This document shows positions 32,262-43,639 of a stretch of 64,000 nucleotides of DNA, in pieces. This DNA comes from Haematobia irritans (taxonomy: Eukaryota > Arthropoda > Insecta > Diptera > Muscidae). Position 1 is the first letter of the stretch. Each line of letters begins with the position of its first letter. The position numbers were made by a program, and so were the translations under genes. The notes below the pieces were generated by a model, which saw only the letters and a program-made list of their open reading frames with translations, ran no database searches and had not been told where the DNA came from. The stretch is from assembly GCF_050003625.1 (NCBI RefSeq), contig NC_134398.1:74577635-74641634 (forward strand). The letters are read 5' to 3'.

Positions 32262-34491
32262 AAGTAAAGTAGAAAGTCGGGCGGGGCCGACTATATCATA
32301 CCCTAAACCACCATTACAGAATTAGTAATCATAAGCATTTGTAGGGTAACATATAGGTCTGGGAGATAAACCGCAGTTACATATTTAAGAAAATTAAGAG
32401 GTACATGTCTATGGGTGCTTTGTGTCAATCTGACTATAGCTCATAGTCAATGTTGCCAGAGAAAATGTTCGGTTTACCCTACAAGGACAAAAAAAGTTCC
32501 CTACTTTCCCATACATTCCCAAACAATTTTCCCTACTATATTTTTCGTTAAATTTAAAAAATTTTACAAAACAAAAATGGTTCTAAGTACTTTATTATCT
32601 TAAAACATGAACATGCAACGTATATAACTTAGAATATAAATTTGTATTACCACCACGGTTGCCACAGTTGGTAGAATTCTACCCAAATTAGTAACCTTTT
32701 TTGTTAAATCTCTATAAAAATAAAATTTTGGAAAAAGTTTCTATAAACATTTTTGTGAGAAATTTTTCTATAGAAATAAAATTTTGACAACAAATTCTAT
32801 AGAAATAAAATTTTGAGAAAAACTTCCACAGAAATAAAATTTTGAGAACATTTTTTTATAGAAATAATATTTTGACAAAAATTTCTATAGAAATACAATT
32901 TCGACAAAATGTTCTATAGAAATAAAATGTTGACAAAATTTTCTACAGGAATAAAGTTTACCACACATTATTAAAGATCAAGCCTTGCCGGCTTCTAATT
33001 TCCTCCTCTAGAGCCACCAAAATGTAAAAATTATTACAAATTATGTTGAGTGAAAATGTCCAACATTGTGGCCCTACGTCCCTACAAGACGCTAAATATT
33101 AGAAAAACCCTACATATAGGAAATTTCCCCTACTTCTAGCAACACTGGCTGTGTTGATATTGCACCTACGGTGTTAGTATGCCACTAATATTGAGCCCAT
33201 TATTAAAAAAGAGAAAATCGTTAAATTAGTGTGGGTAATAAATCAAAATTTGTAAAAATCGAGCAATATTCTTATGTAAAAGCTACAAGTACGTATAAAT
33301 ACGATCGGCTAGTACATCATAATTTGAAATTTGAGTAACATTGGTTAATAAATAAGAGTATTATGGCCAAATTTGGCAAAATAGAGCGATGCATATATAT
33401 GGAAGCTATATCTAAATCTGAACCAAATTGCATAATATTTTGCGGGTTTGATTAATACCACAAAAGGTTACCTTGTGCAAGATTTGAGTAAGATCAGTTA
33501 AGAAATGAGGCCTGTATGGTCAAACGTAAGGTTATTAGGGGCGAATTTTTCAAAATCGGGTGATACATATATGGGAGCTATATCTACATCTGAACCGATT
33601 TCGATGAAATTTTGCACATATAGTTAGTACTACAGAGAACTGATTCTAGCAAACTTTTAGTAAGATCGGTTAATAAATAAGGGTTCTATGGCCAAATTTG
33701 GGAAAATCGGGCTATACATATATATGGGAGCTATATCTAAATCTGAACCGATTTCGATGATTTTTTGCACATATAGTAAGTGCTATAGAAAACTACATTT
33801 AGCCAAATTTGGGTCAGATCGGTTGATAAATAAGGGTTTTATGGCCAAATTTAGAAAAATCGGGCGGTACATATATATGGGAGCTATAGCTAAATCTGAA
33901 CCGATTTCGATGATTTTTTGCACATATAGTTAGTGCTATAGAAGATTATTTTTAGCCAACTTTGAGTAAGATCGGTTGATAAATAAAGGTTTTGTGGCCA
34001 AATTTGGGAAAATCGGGCGATACATATATATGGGAGCTATATCTAAATCTGAACCGATTTGGATGAAATTTTGCAGACTTGAAGGGCGATGGAAAAGACT
34101 ACCTTTTGCCAAATTTGGTGACGATTCGTTTGCAAAAACGCGCAACGTGACCCCATTTGTCGAAATCGGGCGATACATATATATGGGAGCTATATCTAAA
34201 TTTGATCCGATTTCTTCCAAATTCAATAGCGTTCGTCCTTGTGCCCAAAAAACTCACTGTAACAAATTTCATCAAAATCGGTTAATAATTGCGACCGGAA
34301 TCCTGTGAACAACAAATACATGGACAGACGGACGGACGGACGGACGGACAACAAGCGCTAGATCGACTCAGGAGGTGATTCTGAGTCGATCGGTTATATT
34401 TTATGGGGTCCAAAATCAATATTTCTGGTAGGCACATTTTTTGGCCGATCAAACTTATTATACCCAAACCACTATGTGGTTTAGGGTATAA
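32262..34491. repeat. full-length-looking tandem-repeat element
   Basis: Starts AACAAGTAAGTAAAGTAGAA, then GGGCGGGGCCGACTATAT and CCCTAAACCACC. About six repeat units (33340-34200), a (GACG)n tract, and an end in the hairpin CCCAAACCACTATGTGGTTT plus AGGGTATAAAAAG. Its beginning is interrupted by a putative small TIR element (32444-33146). Its right part (from 33958) is the start of the first triplication unit. Confidence 0.72.
32444..33146. mobile_element. possible MITE with GTTGCCAG-type ends
   Basis: Ends ATGTTGCCAGAG and CTAGCAACACTGG are approximate inverted repeats. The interior has ~30-bp repeats of TTCTATAGAAATAAAATTTTGA (32690-32960), complementary in type to those in the MITE at 42067. 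The boundaries and the absence of a clear target duplication leave this tentative. Confidence 0.45.
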
Positions 34492-35510
34492 AAAGCATGC
34501 CCGGTTCCAAAGATTTTGTCTTTACTTTAACAGTTTGGGTATTAATTCCGAGCCAAAGAAGCGGAGAATACAAGTAAGGATACTTTAAAGACGTAATTCT
34601 CTTTTAAATTTGGGGGTTATGTACTTGCTTCTAGGAAGCAAATGTTAATTTTTCATTTTTTTAGATTTTTTCGTCAGTTGTTATCAAAATCCTTTAAAAA
34701 CGAGTTAACGAGTTATTTTTTTTTCCATATTAAGACTCGACTTCCAGTAGAAATTATGCTATTTTTCAAGTAAAAAGCGTCTTTAAAATAAAGTGTTGAA
34801 AAACATGTCTTATTTTTTAACGATTTTTTGCTTTGTAGGCAAGATGCAAAAAGGAAACAAATTTAAAGACAATTTTATTAATTTTAAAGAATTTTTCTTA
34901 ATTATTAAAGTCACGTTGACCTTACCTCAAAAATTTTATCTTTCATGTTATGATACACATTTTTAAGTAAAATCACTTAATTATAAGGACATTACAACTT
35001 CATTCAAAAGTTTATTGCCATTTGGACAAGAAAAAAAACTTTATTTTAGAGAAATGCGTCTTCCATGTTAAGCAAAATTTGCATTCTTATTCTAAGGACA
35101 TGGAATCTTTGACTTCACGACAATATTTTTTTCAGTGTAGAAAACTAAAAAATTAAATATAAATAAGATCGTTTAATTGCATTTATTTGACGTTCATTAC
35201 AAACATCTTTGTAGTAATACGGGATGAAATTGATCGAAAGTACTGTTGTTACTTTTACAACACATACTAGATATATATTTTGACATTTGCCGTGTTTGAA
35301 AACAATTACTAAAAAACACGTTGTGTTTTCCCCAATGTACGTACGTACAAAAATACATATCGTACATTTTAAACGTTTACTCACACTACGCTAAGTACTA
35401 GCTAAATTTGAAATTACCTACACAGTGTACTTTCAAAGTTACACATTTCATTCAAGTAATATTTTATTCGGAGCGGAGCGGTTTTTCATTTGGAAACCGC
35501 TCCGCTCCAG
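33958..35510. repeat. triplication unit 1 (1,553 bp)
   Basis: Begins AACTTTGAGTAAGATCGGTT, takes in the right half of the tandem-repeat element, about 1 kb of AT-rich DNA, and ends at the hairpin GGAGCGGAGCGGTTT ... AAACCGCTCCGCTCC (35470-35508). It is nearly identical to the next two units and differs from both, for example by CAGACGGA where they have AGATAGACGG. Confidence 0.93.
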
Positions 35511-37064
35511 AACTTTGAGTAAGATCGGTTGATAAATAAAGGTTTTGTGGCCAAATTTGGGAAAATCGGGCGATACATATATATGGGAGCTATATCTAAA
35601 TCTGAACCGATTTGGATGAAATTTTGCAGACTTGAAGGGCGATGGAAAAGATTATCTTTTGCCAAATTTGGTGACGATTCGTTTGCAAAAACGCGCAACG
35701 TGACCCCATTTGTCGAAATCGGGCGATACATATATATGGGAGCTATATCTAAATTTGATCCGATTTCTTCCAAATTCAATAGCGTTCGTCCTTGTGGCCA
35801 AAAAACTCACTGTAACAAATTTCATAAAAATCGGTTAATAATTGCGACCGGAATCCTGTGAACAACAAATACATGGACAGATAGACGGACGGACGGACGG
35901 ACAACAAGCGCTAGATCGACTCAGGAGGTGATTATGAGTCGATCGGTATATATTTTATTGGGTCCAAAATCAATATTTCTGGTAGGCACATTTTTTGGCC
36001 GATCAAACTTATTATACCCAAACCACTATGTGGTTTAGGGTATAAAAAGCATGCCCGGTTCCAAAGATTTTGTCTTTACTTTAACAGTTTGGGTATTAAT
36101 TCCGAGCCAAAGAAGCGGAGAATACAAGTAAGGATACTTTAAAGACGTAATTCTCTTTTAAATTTGGGGGTTATGTACTTGCTTCTAGGAAGCAAATGTT
36201 AATTTTTCATTTTTTTAGATTTTTTTCGTCAGTTGTTAACAAAATCCTTTAAAAACGAGTTAACGAGTTATTTTTTTTTCATATTAAGACTCGACTTCCA
36301 GTAGAAATTATGCTATGTTTCAAGTAAAAAGCGTCTTTAAAATAAAGTGTTGAAAAACATGTCTTATTTTTTAACGATTTTTTGCTTTGTAGGCAAGATG
36401 CAAAAAGGAAACAAATTTAAAGACAATTTTATTAATTTTAAAGAATTTTTCTTAATTATTAAAGTCACGTTGACCTTACCTCAAAAATTTTATCTTTCAT
36501 GTTATGATACACATTTTTAAGTAAAATCACTTAATTATAAGGACATTACAACTTCATTCAAAAGTTTATTGCCTTTTGGACAAGAAAAAAAACTTTATTT
36601 TAGAGAAATGCGTCTTCCATGTTAAGCAAAATTTGCATTCTTATTCTAAGGACATGGAATCTTTGACTTCACGACAATATTTTTTTCAGTGTAGAAAACT
36701 AAAAAATTAAATATAAATAAGATCGTTTAATTGCATTTATTTGACGTTCATTACAAACATCTTTGTAGTAATACGGGATGAAATTGATCGAAAGTACTGT
36801 TGTTACTTTTACAACACATACTAGATATATATTTTGACATTTGCCGTGTTTGAAAACAATTACTAAAAAACACGTTGTGTTTTCCCCAATGTACGTACGT
36901 ACAAAAATACATATCGTACATTTTAAACGTTTACTCACACTACGCTAAGTACTAGCTAAATTTGAAATTACCTACACAGTGTACTTTCAAAGTTACACAT
37001 TTCATTCAAGTAATATTTTATTCGGAGCGGAGCGGTTTTTCATTTGGAAACCGCTCCGCTCCAG
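35511..37064. repeat. triplication unit 2 (1,554 bp)
   Basis: A direct tandem copy of unit 1. It shares more diagnostic changes with unit 3 than with unit 1 (AGATAGACGG; TTGTGGCCAAAAAACT), so units 2 and 3 arose by the later duplication. It ends in the same GC-rich hairpin (37024-37062). Confidence 0.93.
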
Positions 37065-38828
37065 AACTTTGAGTAAGATCGGTTGATAAATAAAGGTTTT
37101 GTGGCCAAATTTGGGAAAATCGGGCGATACATATATATGGGAGCTATATCTAAATCTGAACCGATTTGGATGAAATTTTGCAGACTTGAAGGGCGATGGA
37201 AAAGATTATCTTTTGCCAAATTTGGTGACGATTCGTTTGCAAAAACGCGCAACGTGACCCCATTTGTCGAAATCGGGCGATACATATATATGGGAGCTAT
37301 ATCTAAATTTGATCCGATTTCTTCCAAATTCAATAGCGTTCGTCCTTGTGGCCAAAAAACTCACTGTAACAAATTTCATCAAAATCGGTTAATAATTGCG
37401 ACCGGAATCCTGTGAACAACAAATACATGGACAGATAGACGGACGGACGGACGGACAACAAGCGCTAGATCGACTCAGGAGGTGATTCTGAGTCGATCGG
37501 TATATATTTTATTGGGTCCAAAATCAATATTTCTGGTAGGCACATTTTTTGGCCGATCAAACTTATTATACCCAAACCACTATGTGGTTTAGGGTATAAA
37601 AAGCATGCCCGGTTCCAAAGATTTTGTCTTTACTTTAACAGTTTGGGTATTAATTCCGAGCCAAAGAAGCGGAGAATACAAGTAAGGATACTTTAAAGAC
37701 GTAATTCTCTTTTAAATTTGGGGGTTATGTACTTGCTTCTAGGAAGCAAATGTTAATTTTTCATTTTTTTAGATTTTTTTCGTCAGTTGTTAACAAAATC
37801 CTTTAAAAACGAGTTAACGAGTTATTTTTTTTTTCATATTAAGACTCGACTTCCAGTAGAAATTATGCTATGTTTCAAGTAAAAAGCGTCTTTAAAATAA
37901 AGTGTTGAAAAACATGTCTTACTTTTTAACGATTTTTTGCTTTGTAGGCAAGATGCAAAAAGGAAACAAATTTAAAGACAATTTTATTAATTTTAAAGAT
38001 TTTTTCTTAATTATTAAAGTCACGTTGACCTTACCTCAAAAATTTTATCTTTCATGTTATGATACACATTTTTAAGTAAAATCACTTAATTATAAGGACA
38101 TTACAACTTCATTCAAAAGTTTATTGCCTTTTGGACAAGAAAAAAAACTTTATTTTAGAGAAATGCGTCTTCCATGTTAAGCAAAATTTGCATTCTTATT
38201 CTAAGGACATGGAATCTTTGACTTCACGACAATATTTTTTTCAGTGTAGAAAACTAAAAAATTAAATATAAATAAGATCGTTTAATTGCATTTATTTGAC
38301 GTTCATTACAAACATCTTTGTAGTAATACGGGATGAAATTGATCGAAAGTACTGTTGTTACTTTTACAACACATACTAGATATATATTTTGACATTTGCC
38401 GTTTTTGAAAACAATTACTAAAAAACACGTTGTGTTTTCCCCAATGTACGTACGTACAAAATAGGGCTGTCGTTCGGGATCGATTTTTGTAAATCCCGGG
38501 ATTCGGGATTTCAAAATATTGAATCCCGGGATCCCGGGATTTTCCGGGATTTTTTTTCGGGATCCCGAACATTTCGGGAAATATTCGGAATTTTTTAAAT
38601 ATTTTGAGTAATAACAATCCTCAACAGTAAAACATGGTAGTACATTAAATCAATTAGATTTAATTCAATTTTATTAACAAAAAACGTAACAAAATAACAT
38701 AAACGTATATTAAAAAGCAATTTCAAATTGCTACTAAACAAAAAACTATGAAAACAAAAATAAATCAAAAAGCTATTTCATATTGCTTTCGTATTCCACA
38801 AAAGATTTGAAGTATTTTCTTTTATACT

Positions 38829-40723
38829 TCATCGTTTAAGGTAACTTCTTAAAAATATCAAGGCATCCAATGTTTCATCTGATAAACTCGATCTTATCTT
38901 ATTGCTGATATAGGAAGCAGATGAAAAACACCTCTCACAATCGACACTGGTCGGTAGTACTGTTAATAAATAATTATAAGCAGATTGCAAGTAGGTACCT
39001 CTTACTCCTTTACACATAAATAGTTTGATTTCTTTAACAATACTTAAATTTATATTGTCGTTTTCAAAATTTTTAGATTTAGTCGGGCTCTTACATTTTT
39101 CTATTGCGTTATTAAGTTTCTGCGCAATCGAAATGTTTTCAGATTCTTCAATTTCAGATGTAATGCTTTCATCGAGATCAGAAACTAATTTGTTCGGATC
39201 TTCCCAATGGTTGAATCGAGTTACCAAGGATATCAATAGACATTTAATAATTTCCAAGTCCAAACGTTCATCCAAACCCATAATACAATTTGGGTTCTTT
39301 AAAAAATTTATAAGCGTTGAGTTACTCGTTCTTCTCTCCAGAATTCTTTTGCGAATAGATAATAGAAGCTCATTGCCAAGTTTACAATTTGTTCCACCAA
39401 TTTCATTCAACATGAAAGACAATGCAGTATCGGCTTTGCATAAATTCATATCTTCACGACAAATTGCTTCAACCGTAACTTTTATTGGGCATAAAACTCG
39501 AACTATTTCCTGTAGCAAATGAAATTCATCATCGGACGGGATATCCATTTGTAAATCAATCAGAGCTTTTTTAATCGGAATCTTTAACTCTAAAAATCGT
39601 TGACACATATCAAATAGGGTGTTCCATCTTGTTCTGCAATCCAGTATTAATTTTTTTCCATGCCTTTATCCTGTTTAACATATTTTAATAAAACTTCGTT
39701 TTTGTCGGCGACTTCCTGAATAACTTTGATATTTTTCGGACTTTTTCTATAAGCGGTTTTATGTTATATTTATCAGTTAAGTCATTTTTTTTAGCAATTA
39801 AAGAAAATTGAAAATCACCACACTCACTGCCGTCGTCTGATGATGATGTATTGATATCCTCTAGAATATTTGTAGTTTTATAAAATACATCTAAAACTGC
39901 TAAGTGTATTCCATGTGCAAGGCATAACTGTTGTGTTGGTGCAATGATTTTTCCAATTTTCTTCATAGTCGATGCTCCATCTGTTGTAAAACTTACGATA
40001 TCCGTGGATAGTGATAAGCCGAATTCCTCTAATCGTGATTCAATAAGATCAATGCAGTTAACCGCAGTTCCCGATTTTACCATTCGGACTAAACCAATGT
40101 TGAAAAATGTGTCAACTGAATGAAGAATTACGTTCATATATCTTCTATTTGAATTTGACGTCCACTCGTCAAATGCAATACTAAATTTTCCGTCGACGCA
40201 CTTGATTTTAGAAATCTGTTCTTTGATATCATTTTTGCATTTTAAAAAATACGCCATGAATTCCCTTTTTATGGTGGATCTTGAATTGGGAAGTTCAAAT
40301 CCTCGTGCTTTTAACGATTTTCGAAGCTCTGTGGATGTTAAAAAATGGAAAAAGGGAGACCATCAACAGCTGTAAGTCTTCCTATAACAGCTTGTAACGA
40401 TTCCTCATGTTTAGGAGAGCAAAAGTTGGTTATTTTTGTTGTCTTTGTGGTAGATGCCTCAGCTACGTGCTTTTCCAATTTTATTTTATGATGCTAAATG
40501 AAAAAACCTTAAGTTTTGAAGTGATTATGTTCAATAGGTAACTTACATTCAAGTGTACGAGAAGACCTTTTGTGGAACCTCCTTTTGTTTTCAATATTTT
40601 TTTACATATCGCGCACTTTGCTTGAGCTCCTCCACTTGATTCTACCAAGAAGTAATGCCAAACGGAACTTTTATCACTGGCTTTTGTTTTATGTGGCACA
40701 AAATCCATTTCACAAGAACTCAT
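38829..40723 (-). pseudogene. hAT transposase (ZBED-like), two frameshifts, one small intron
   Basis: Frames 40481-40723, 39685-40257 and 38829-39608 follow one another. The first has a BED-type zinc finger (WHYFLVESSGGAQAKCAICK; the His pair falls after the intron). The second holds the start of the catalytic fold (IAFDEWTSNSNRRYMNV; FTTDGASTMKK, acidic residues of the RNase H-like core; CLAHGIHLAV, the CxxH motif). The third holds the C-terminal part and the hAT dimerisation domain (YNYLLTVLPTSVDCERCFSS, then KIRSSLSDETLDALIFL). Shifts lie near 40330 (in a T-run) and 39680. About 600 residues in all, the usual hAT length. Only two small indels separate it from an open gene, but as it stands it is broken. 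Confidence 0.9.
40494..40545 (-). other. putative 52-bp intron in the hAT transposase
   Basis: On the - strand GTAAGTTACC ... TTTCATTTAG interrupts the BED finger between HLN and HHKIKLEK. Removal restores Cys-Cys-His-His spacing. Length and consensus fit short fly introns. Confidence 0.7.
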
Positions 40724-41243
40724 TGTTCAACAGCAGACCTGACCGATGAAATTGTTTGTTTTGCTTCTTGCATTGAAGAGTGCTGTTAACAGGATACCTC
40801 ATATATAAACATATATAAAAAAATGTTTACACAAGGTGTATCATAAATGTATATTAATGCAATTTATCAGGTATGAAATATGAGGGTCGATTGTAATTTA
40901 TGAATAAAGAGACCTAAAAAACCACAAAGTTGGAATATTTTTTCGGGATCCCGAAAAATCCCGGGATTCAAAATAAAACATCCCGAGTGACAGCCCTAGT
41001 ACAAAAATACATATCGTACATTTTAAACGTTTACTCACACTACGCTAAGTACTAGCTAAATTTGAAATTACCTACACAGTGTAATTTCAAAGTTACACAT
41101 TTCATTCAAGTAATATTTTATTCGGAGCGAAGCGGTTTTTCATTTGGAAACCGCTCCGCTCCGGATTTTAGAAATGCCGCTCCCGCTCCGGCAAAAAAAG
41201 GCTTGCTCCGCTCCACGCTCCGCTCCGGATCCCTGGAAGATAA

Positions 41244-41771
41244 TGATTTATATAATTTATGTAATTGTATTTGTAAGTTATGTTAGAACAAACCACAAAT
41301 GACAGAAACCAAATTTATTTGTCTATTGCATAATTCAAAAAATAGTAAAATATTAAATATGTTTTATAAGAAACACATATTTTCTTTTATTTCAAATAAA
41401 ATTAAATACGATTTTGGGGTCACAATATATAAATTTTTTGATTGAAATTTATAGCCAATTTCAATTAATTATTTAATTGAATGAATCAAATGGTTGATTG
41501 ATTTTTGTCGCGAAATTAATTAAAATTTTAATTGATTCAATTGAAACTGTGATTGAATTTTATGTTAAAAATCAATCACGTTTTTAATTGATTCAATCAC
41601 ACAGTTGATTCCGTGACAAAAGTCAATTAAATTTTTAATTGAAAATCGTGTTGGTTTTCAATCAAAATGGGTGATTGATACTATCATTTTCGTGATTGAA
41701 GACATTTCAATTAAAAAAATGATTGGATCCGCGATTTTCGTGATTGAGATCAAAAAAAAATTTTTTGTGTG
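41244..41771. other. right interior and end of the CACACA-ended element
   Basis: 41244-41440 has no recognised feature. 41440-41760 is dense in AATTGATT/AATCAATT-like motifs, mirroring the left end, and the terminal TTTTTTGTGTG ends at 41771. Confidence 0.6.
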
Positions 41772-41880
41772 CAGGATTTTAATTCGGGGGGTTCATCTTT
41801 AAAAAAATATATTCATATAATCTCATGTGTAGAAAATTTTATTTATTCATAGGTATGTATACAATATTTTTATAATATTA

Positions 41881-42066
41881 ACTTGAGCCGACGGGCTTTT
41901 TGGGCAGCAAATAAATCAATGACTTCTTCAGTCGGCACATTTATTTGGCGATGAACCGACATTAATGCCAATCCATTGAGTCTACTCTCGCTAGTCGAAT
42001 TTCTAAGATACGTCTTCAATCTCTTCATTGTTGAAAATGAACGTTCGGATGAGCACGTAGTAACTG
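41881..42066 (-). pseudogene. transposase C-terminus of the outer hAT element
   Basis: On the - strand it reads SSERSFSTMKRLKTYLRNS followed by LNGLALMSVHR and a stop near 41881. This is the conserved C-terminal dimerisation motif of hAT transposases of the DUF4371/ZMYM-like group. The preceding codons (ILVTLPLT) are found beyond the MITE at 42806. This supports the hAT assignment made from the 8-bp duplication. Confidence 0.82.
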
Positions 42067-42797
42067 CAGGGATGAAAAATGCAGTACTAAAGTACTTTTT
42101 TCAATACTTTTTCACCCCGGTCAGTACCGTAGTACCCGCGATTGATTTAGTACCTTTTGTGTAGACATTTTTGAGTCGATATCAGATTTATGGTACAATA
42201 GCTTTGACAAAATATTTTAATATTTTCAGAAAGTCTTTATCAACCTTATTTGCTAATAGTCATTTACAAATATGGCAAAACAGACATGTTCATGTGGGAA
42301 GAAAATCTCGATTTTGTAAAAGGCATAGTCAAAAACAGGATTTTATTGAACTTCAAGAATGTTTTAGTCGAAAAAAGAATGCGATTCTATATTATCGATT
42401 TTTTATTTCGGTAGAAAATGTTATCAAAATTTTATTTCTATATAGAATTTTTGCAAAATTTTATTTTTATAGAAAATTTTGTCAAAATTTTATTTCAATT
42501 GAAAATTTTGTAAAAATTTTATTTCTATAGGAAATTTTTGCAAAATTTTATTTCTATAGAAAAAATTTTGCAAAAATTTTTTTCTATAGAATTTTTTTGC
42601 AAAATTTTATTTCTATAGAAAATTTTTGCAAAATTTTATTTATATAGAAAATTTTGTCAAAATTTTATTTTCTTTAAAATTCAGTCTCTTGACAATAATC
42701 TTCCAGTGAAATTGTTGTTGGAATTTAGTAAAAAGTACCTTTCCGCTCAAAAAATACCTTTTTTGTACTTTCTTAAAAATTGTATTTTCCATCCCTG
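42067..42797. mobile_element. 731-bp hAT-like MITE
   Basis: Ends CAGGGATGAAAAATGC and (complement) CAGGGATGGAAAATAC, flanked by AGTAACTG (42059-42066) and AGTAAGTG (42798-42805), a 7/8 target duplication. The interior (42400-42680) is a run of AAAATTTTATTTCTATAGAA repeats. It splits the hAT transposase at the Thr-Thr before CSSERSFS. Its TIRs differ from those of the larger CAGGGATCC element. Confidence 0.85.
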
Positions 42798-42805
42798 AGT
42801 AAGTG

Positions 42806-43273
42806 GCAAAGTGACCAAAATTTTTAAAAGAATATGCACGTTTGGAAATATCTCTTTATTGCACTCTCCATGTGCTTCATTGTTGAATTAGGCAGGTTCT
42901 TTTCGCAGGTTTTGCGCCATTTCATTTACACATGTGTGTTTGGCTGTTTCGTTGTTGTTGCTATGGCCAAACAAAGCGAGTCATGTTCACAAAAAGAACA
43001 ACAAACACACATAAAAAGCAGAAATACATTTTCCAAAAATGAAATTTGTTTTTTTCGACCGTCGTTTGACGGGCTTTTCAACTAGTATTCTATGATTTGT
43101 GCAAGTTTTATAGGTAAGCGTTTTTCAAAATAAAACCTTCAGCTTTTCTTCAACATCTTCGATAAGATTTTTCTATGCAGCTAAAAATATATATTTATTT
43201 ATATAAAAATATTCATTCATTTCGGGGGGGGGGGGGTTTGATACCCCCTCACCCCCCCCTGAATACGGCCTTG
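42806..43273 (-). other. outer hAT, upstream transposase remnant and left-over interior
   Basis: 42806-42830 continues the transposase reading. The rest has no clear coding region and includes a G/C homopolymer patch (43222-43260, G13 then C-runs) before the terminal TACGGCCTTG. Confidence 0.55.
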
Positions 43274-43639
43274 GCTCGCGGTCTATAGTGATTGCTGGTA
43301 ATGCATGGGAGATTACCGAAAGTGAAAATAAAAATAAATAAAAACACTTAAAACGAAATAACAAGAGAACTGTTAATAACAATAACGAACAGTGTAACAT
43401 ACAAAAAATGTGTGGATTAATGTTGCAGTTTGGATATCACAGAGATTTTATGAGTAGCTATGACAAAAGCGAATGTCCATGTAGGAACTGAACTAGTTCA
43501 AGAGATTCTTTGACTAATAAAGGAGTTCAGGTACGTGATCAAATTAAGGTTAGTAATTGACAGTGTTAATATAGTATAAAATAAGGAAAATGGTTGTTTT
43601 AGAATTATGTTGATGAAAATTTATAAAATCTTATAATAT

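Larger units (their letters stand above)
38462..40998 (-). mobile_element. near-complete hAT transposon, TSD GTACAAAA
   Basis: 2,537 bp with terminal inverted repeats TAGGGCTGTCGTTCGGGAT / complement of TAGGGCTGTCACTCGGGAT and a perfect 8-bp duplication GTACAAAA (38454-38461 and 40999-41006). Both ends carry the subterminal repeats CCCGGGATT/GGGATCCCGAA, likely transposase-binding sites. It encodes one transposase on the - strand. A second, partial copy of the family is at 13301-13760. Confidence 0.95.
37065..41162. repeat. triplication unit 3, split by a hAT insertion
   Basis: Matches unit 2 up to 38461, is interrupted by the hAT 38462-40998, then resumes at 41007 and ends at the hairpin 41124-41162 (one stem change, GGAGCGAAGCGG). 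The insertion is therefore younger than the triplication. Confidence 0.92.
30961..41235. mobile_element. hAT-like element with GC-rich ends, TSD GAAGATAA, internally triplicated
   Basis: Ends CAGGGATCCGGAGCG ... CGCTCCGGATCCCTG with a perfect 8-bp duplication GAAGATAA (30953-30960 and 41236-41243). Arrays of CCGCTCCGCTCC/GGAGCGGAGCGG adjoin both ends (30965-31070 and 41125-41230). The interior is mostly non-coding tandem-repeat elements and a 1.55-kb triplication. Excluding the nested hAT, no transposase is recognised, so it appears non-autonomous and mobilised by an unknown hAT enzyme (inference from TSD length and CAGGG-type ends). Confidence 0.85.
27674..41771. mobile_element. nested element with CACACAAAAAATT ends
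   Basis: The termini are inverted repeats (CACACAAAAAATT at 27674; its complement ends at 41771). Both ends carry clusters of AATTGATT-like subterminal motifs (27700-27790 and 29565-29690; 41440-41760). Net of younger insertions it is about 2 kb. No transposase is recognised and no clear target duplication is seen (TA on the left, CA on the right), so the class is unknown. It lies inside the left end of the outer hAT element. Confidence 0.65.
27660..43273 (-). mobile_element. hAT-type transposon (outermost of the nest), TSD GCTCGCGG
   Basis: Ends CAAGGCCGTA ... TACGGCCTTG, flanked by a perfect 8-bp duplication GCTCGCGG (27652-27659 and 43274-43281), the hallmark of hAT insertion. It sits in the jockey-like 3' UTR of copy 2, whose uninterrupted form is seen at 23630-23645. 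Only ~14 bp of its left end precede the next nested element. The right part (41772-43273) includes the C-terminal transposase codons on the - strand. Confidence 0.88.

Noticed and set aside
35145..38514. Three near-identical ~80-codon - strand ORFs (35145, 36699, 38254)
   Set aside because: Copies of one frame in the triplicated DNA; no ATG context, domain or conservation beyond the duplication.
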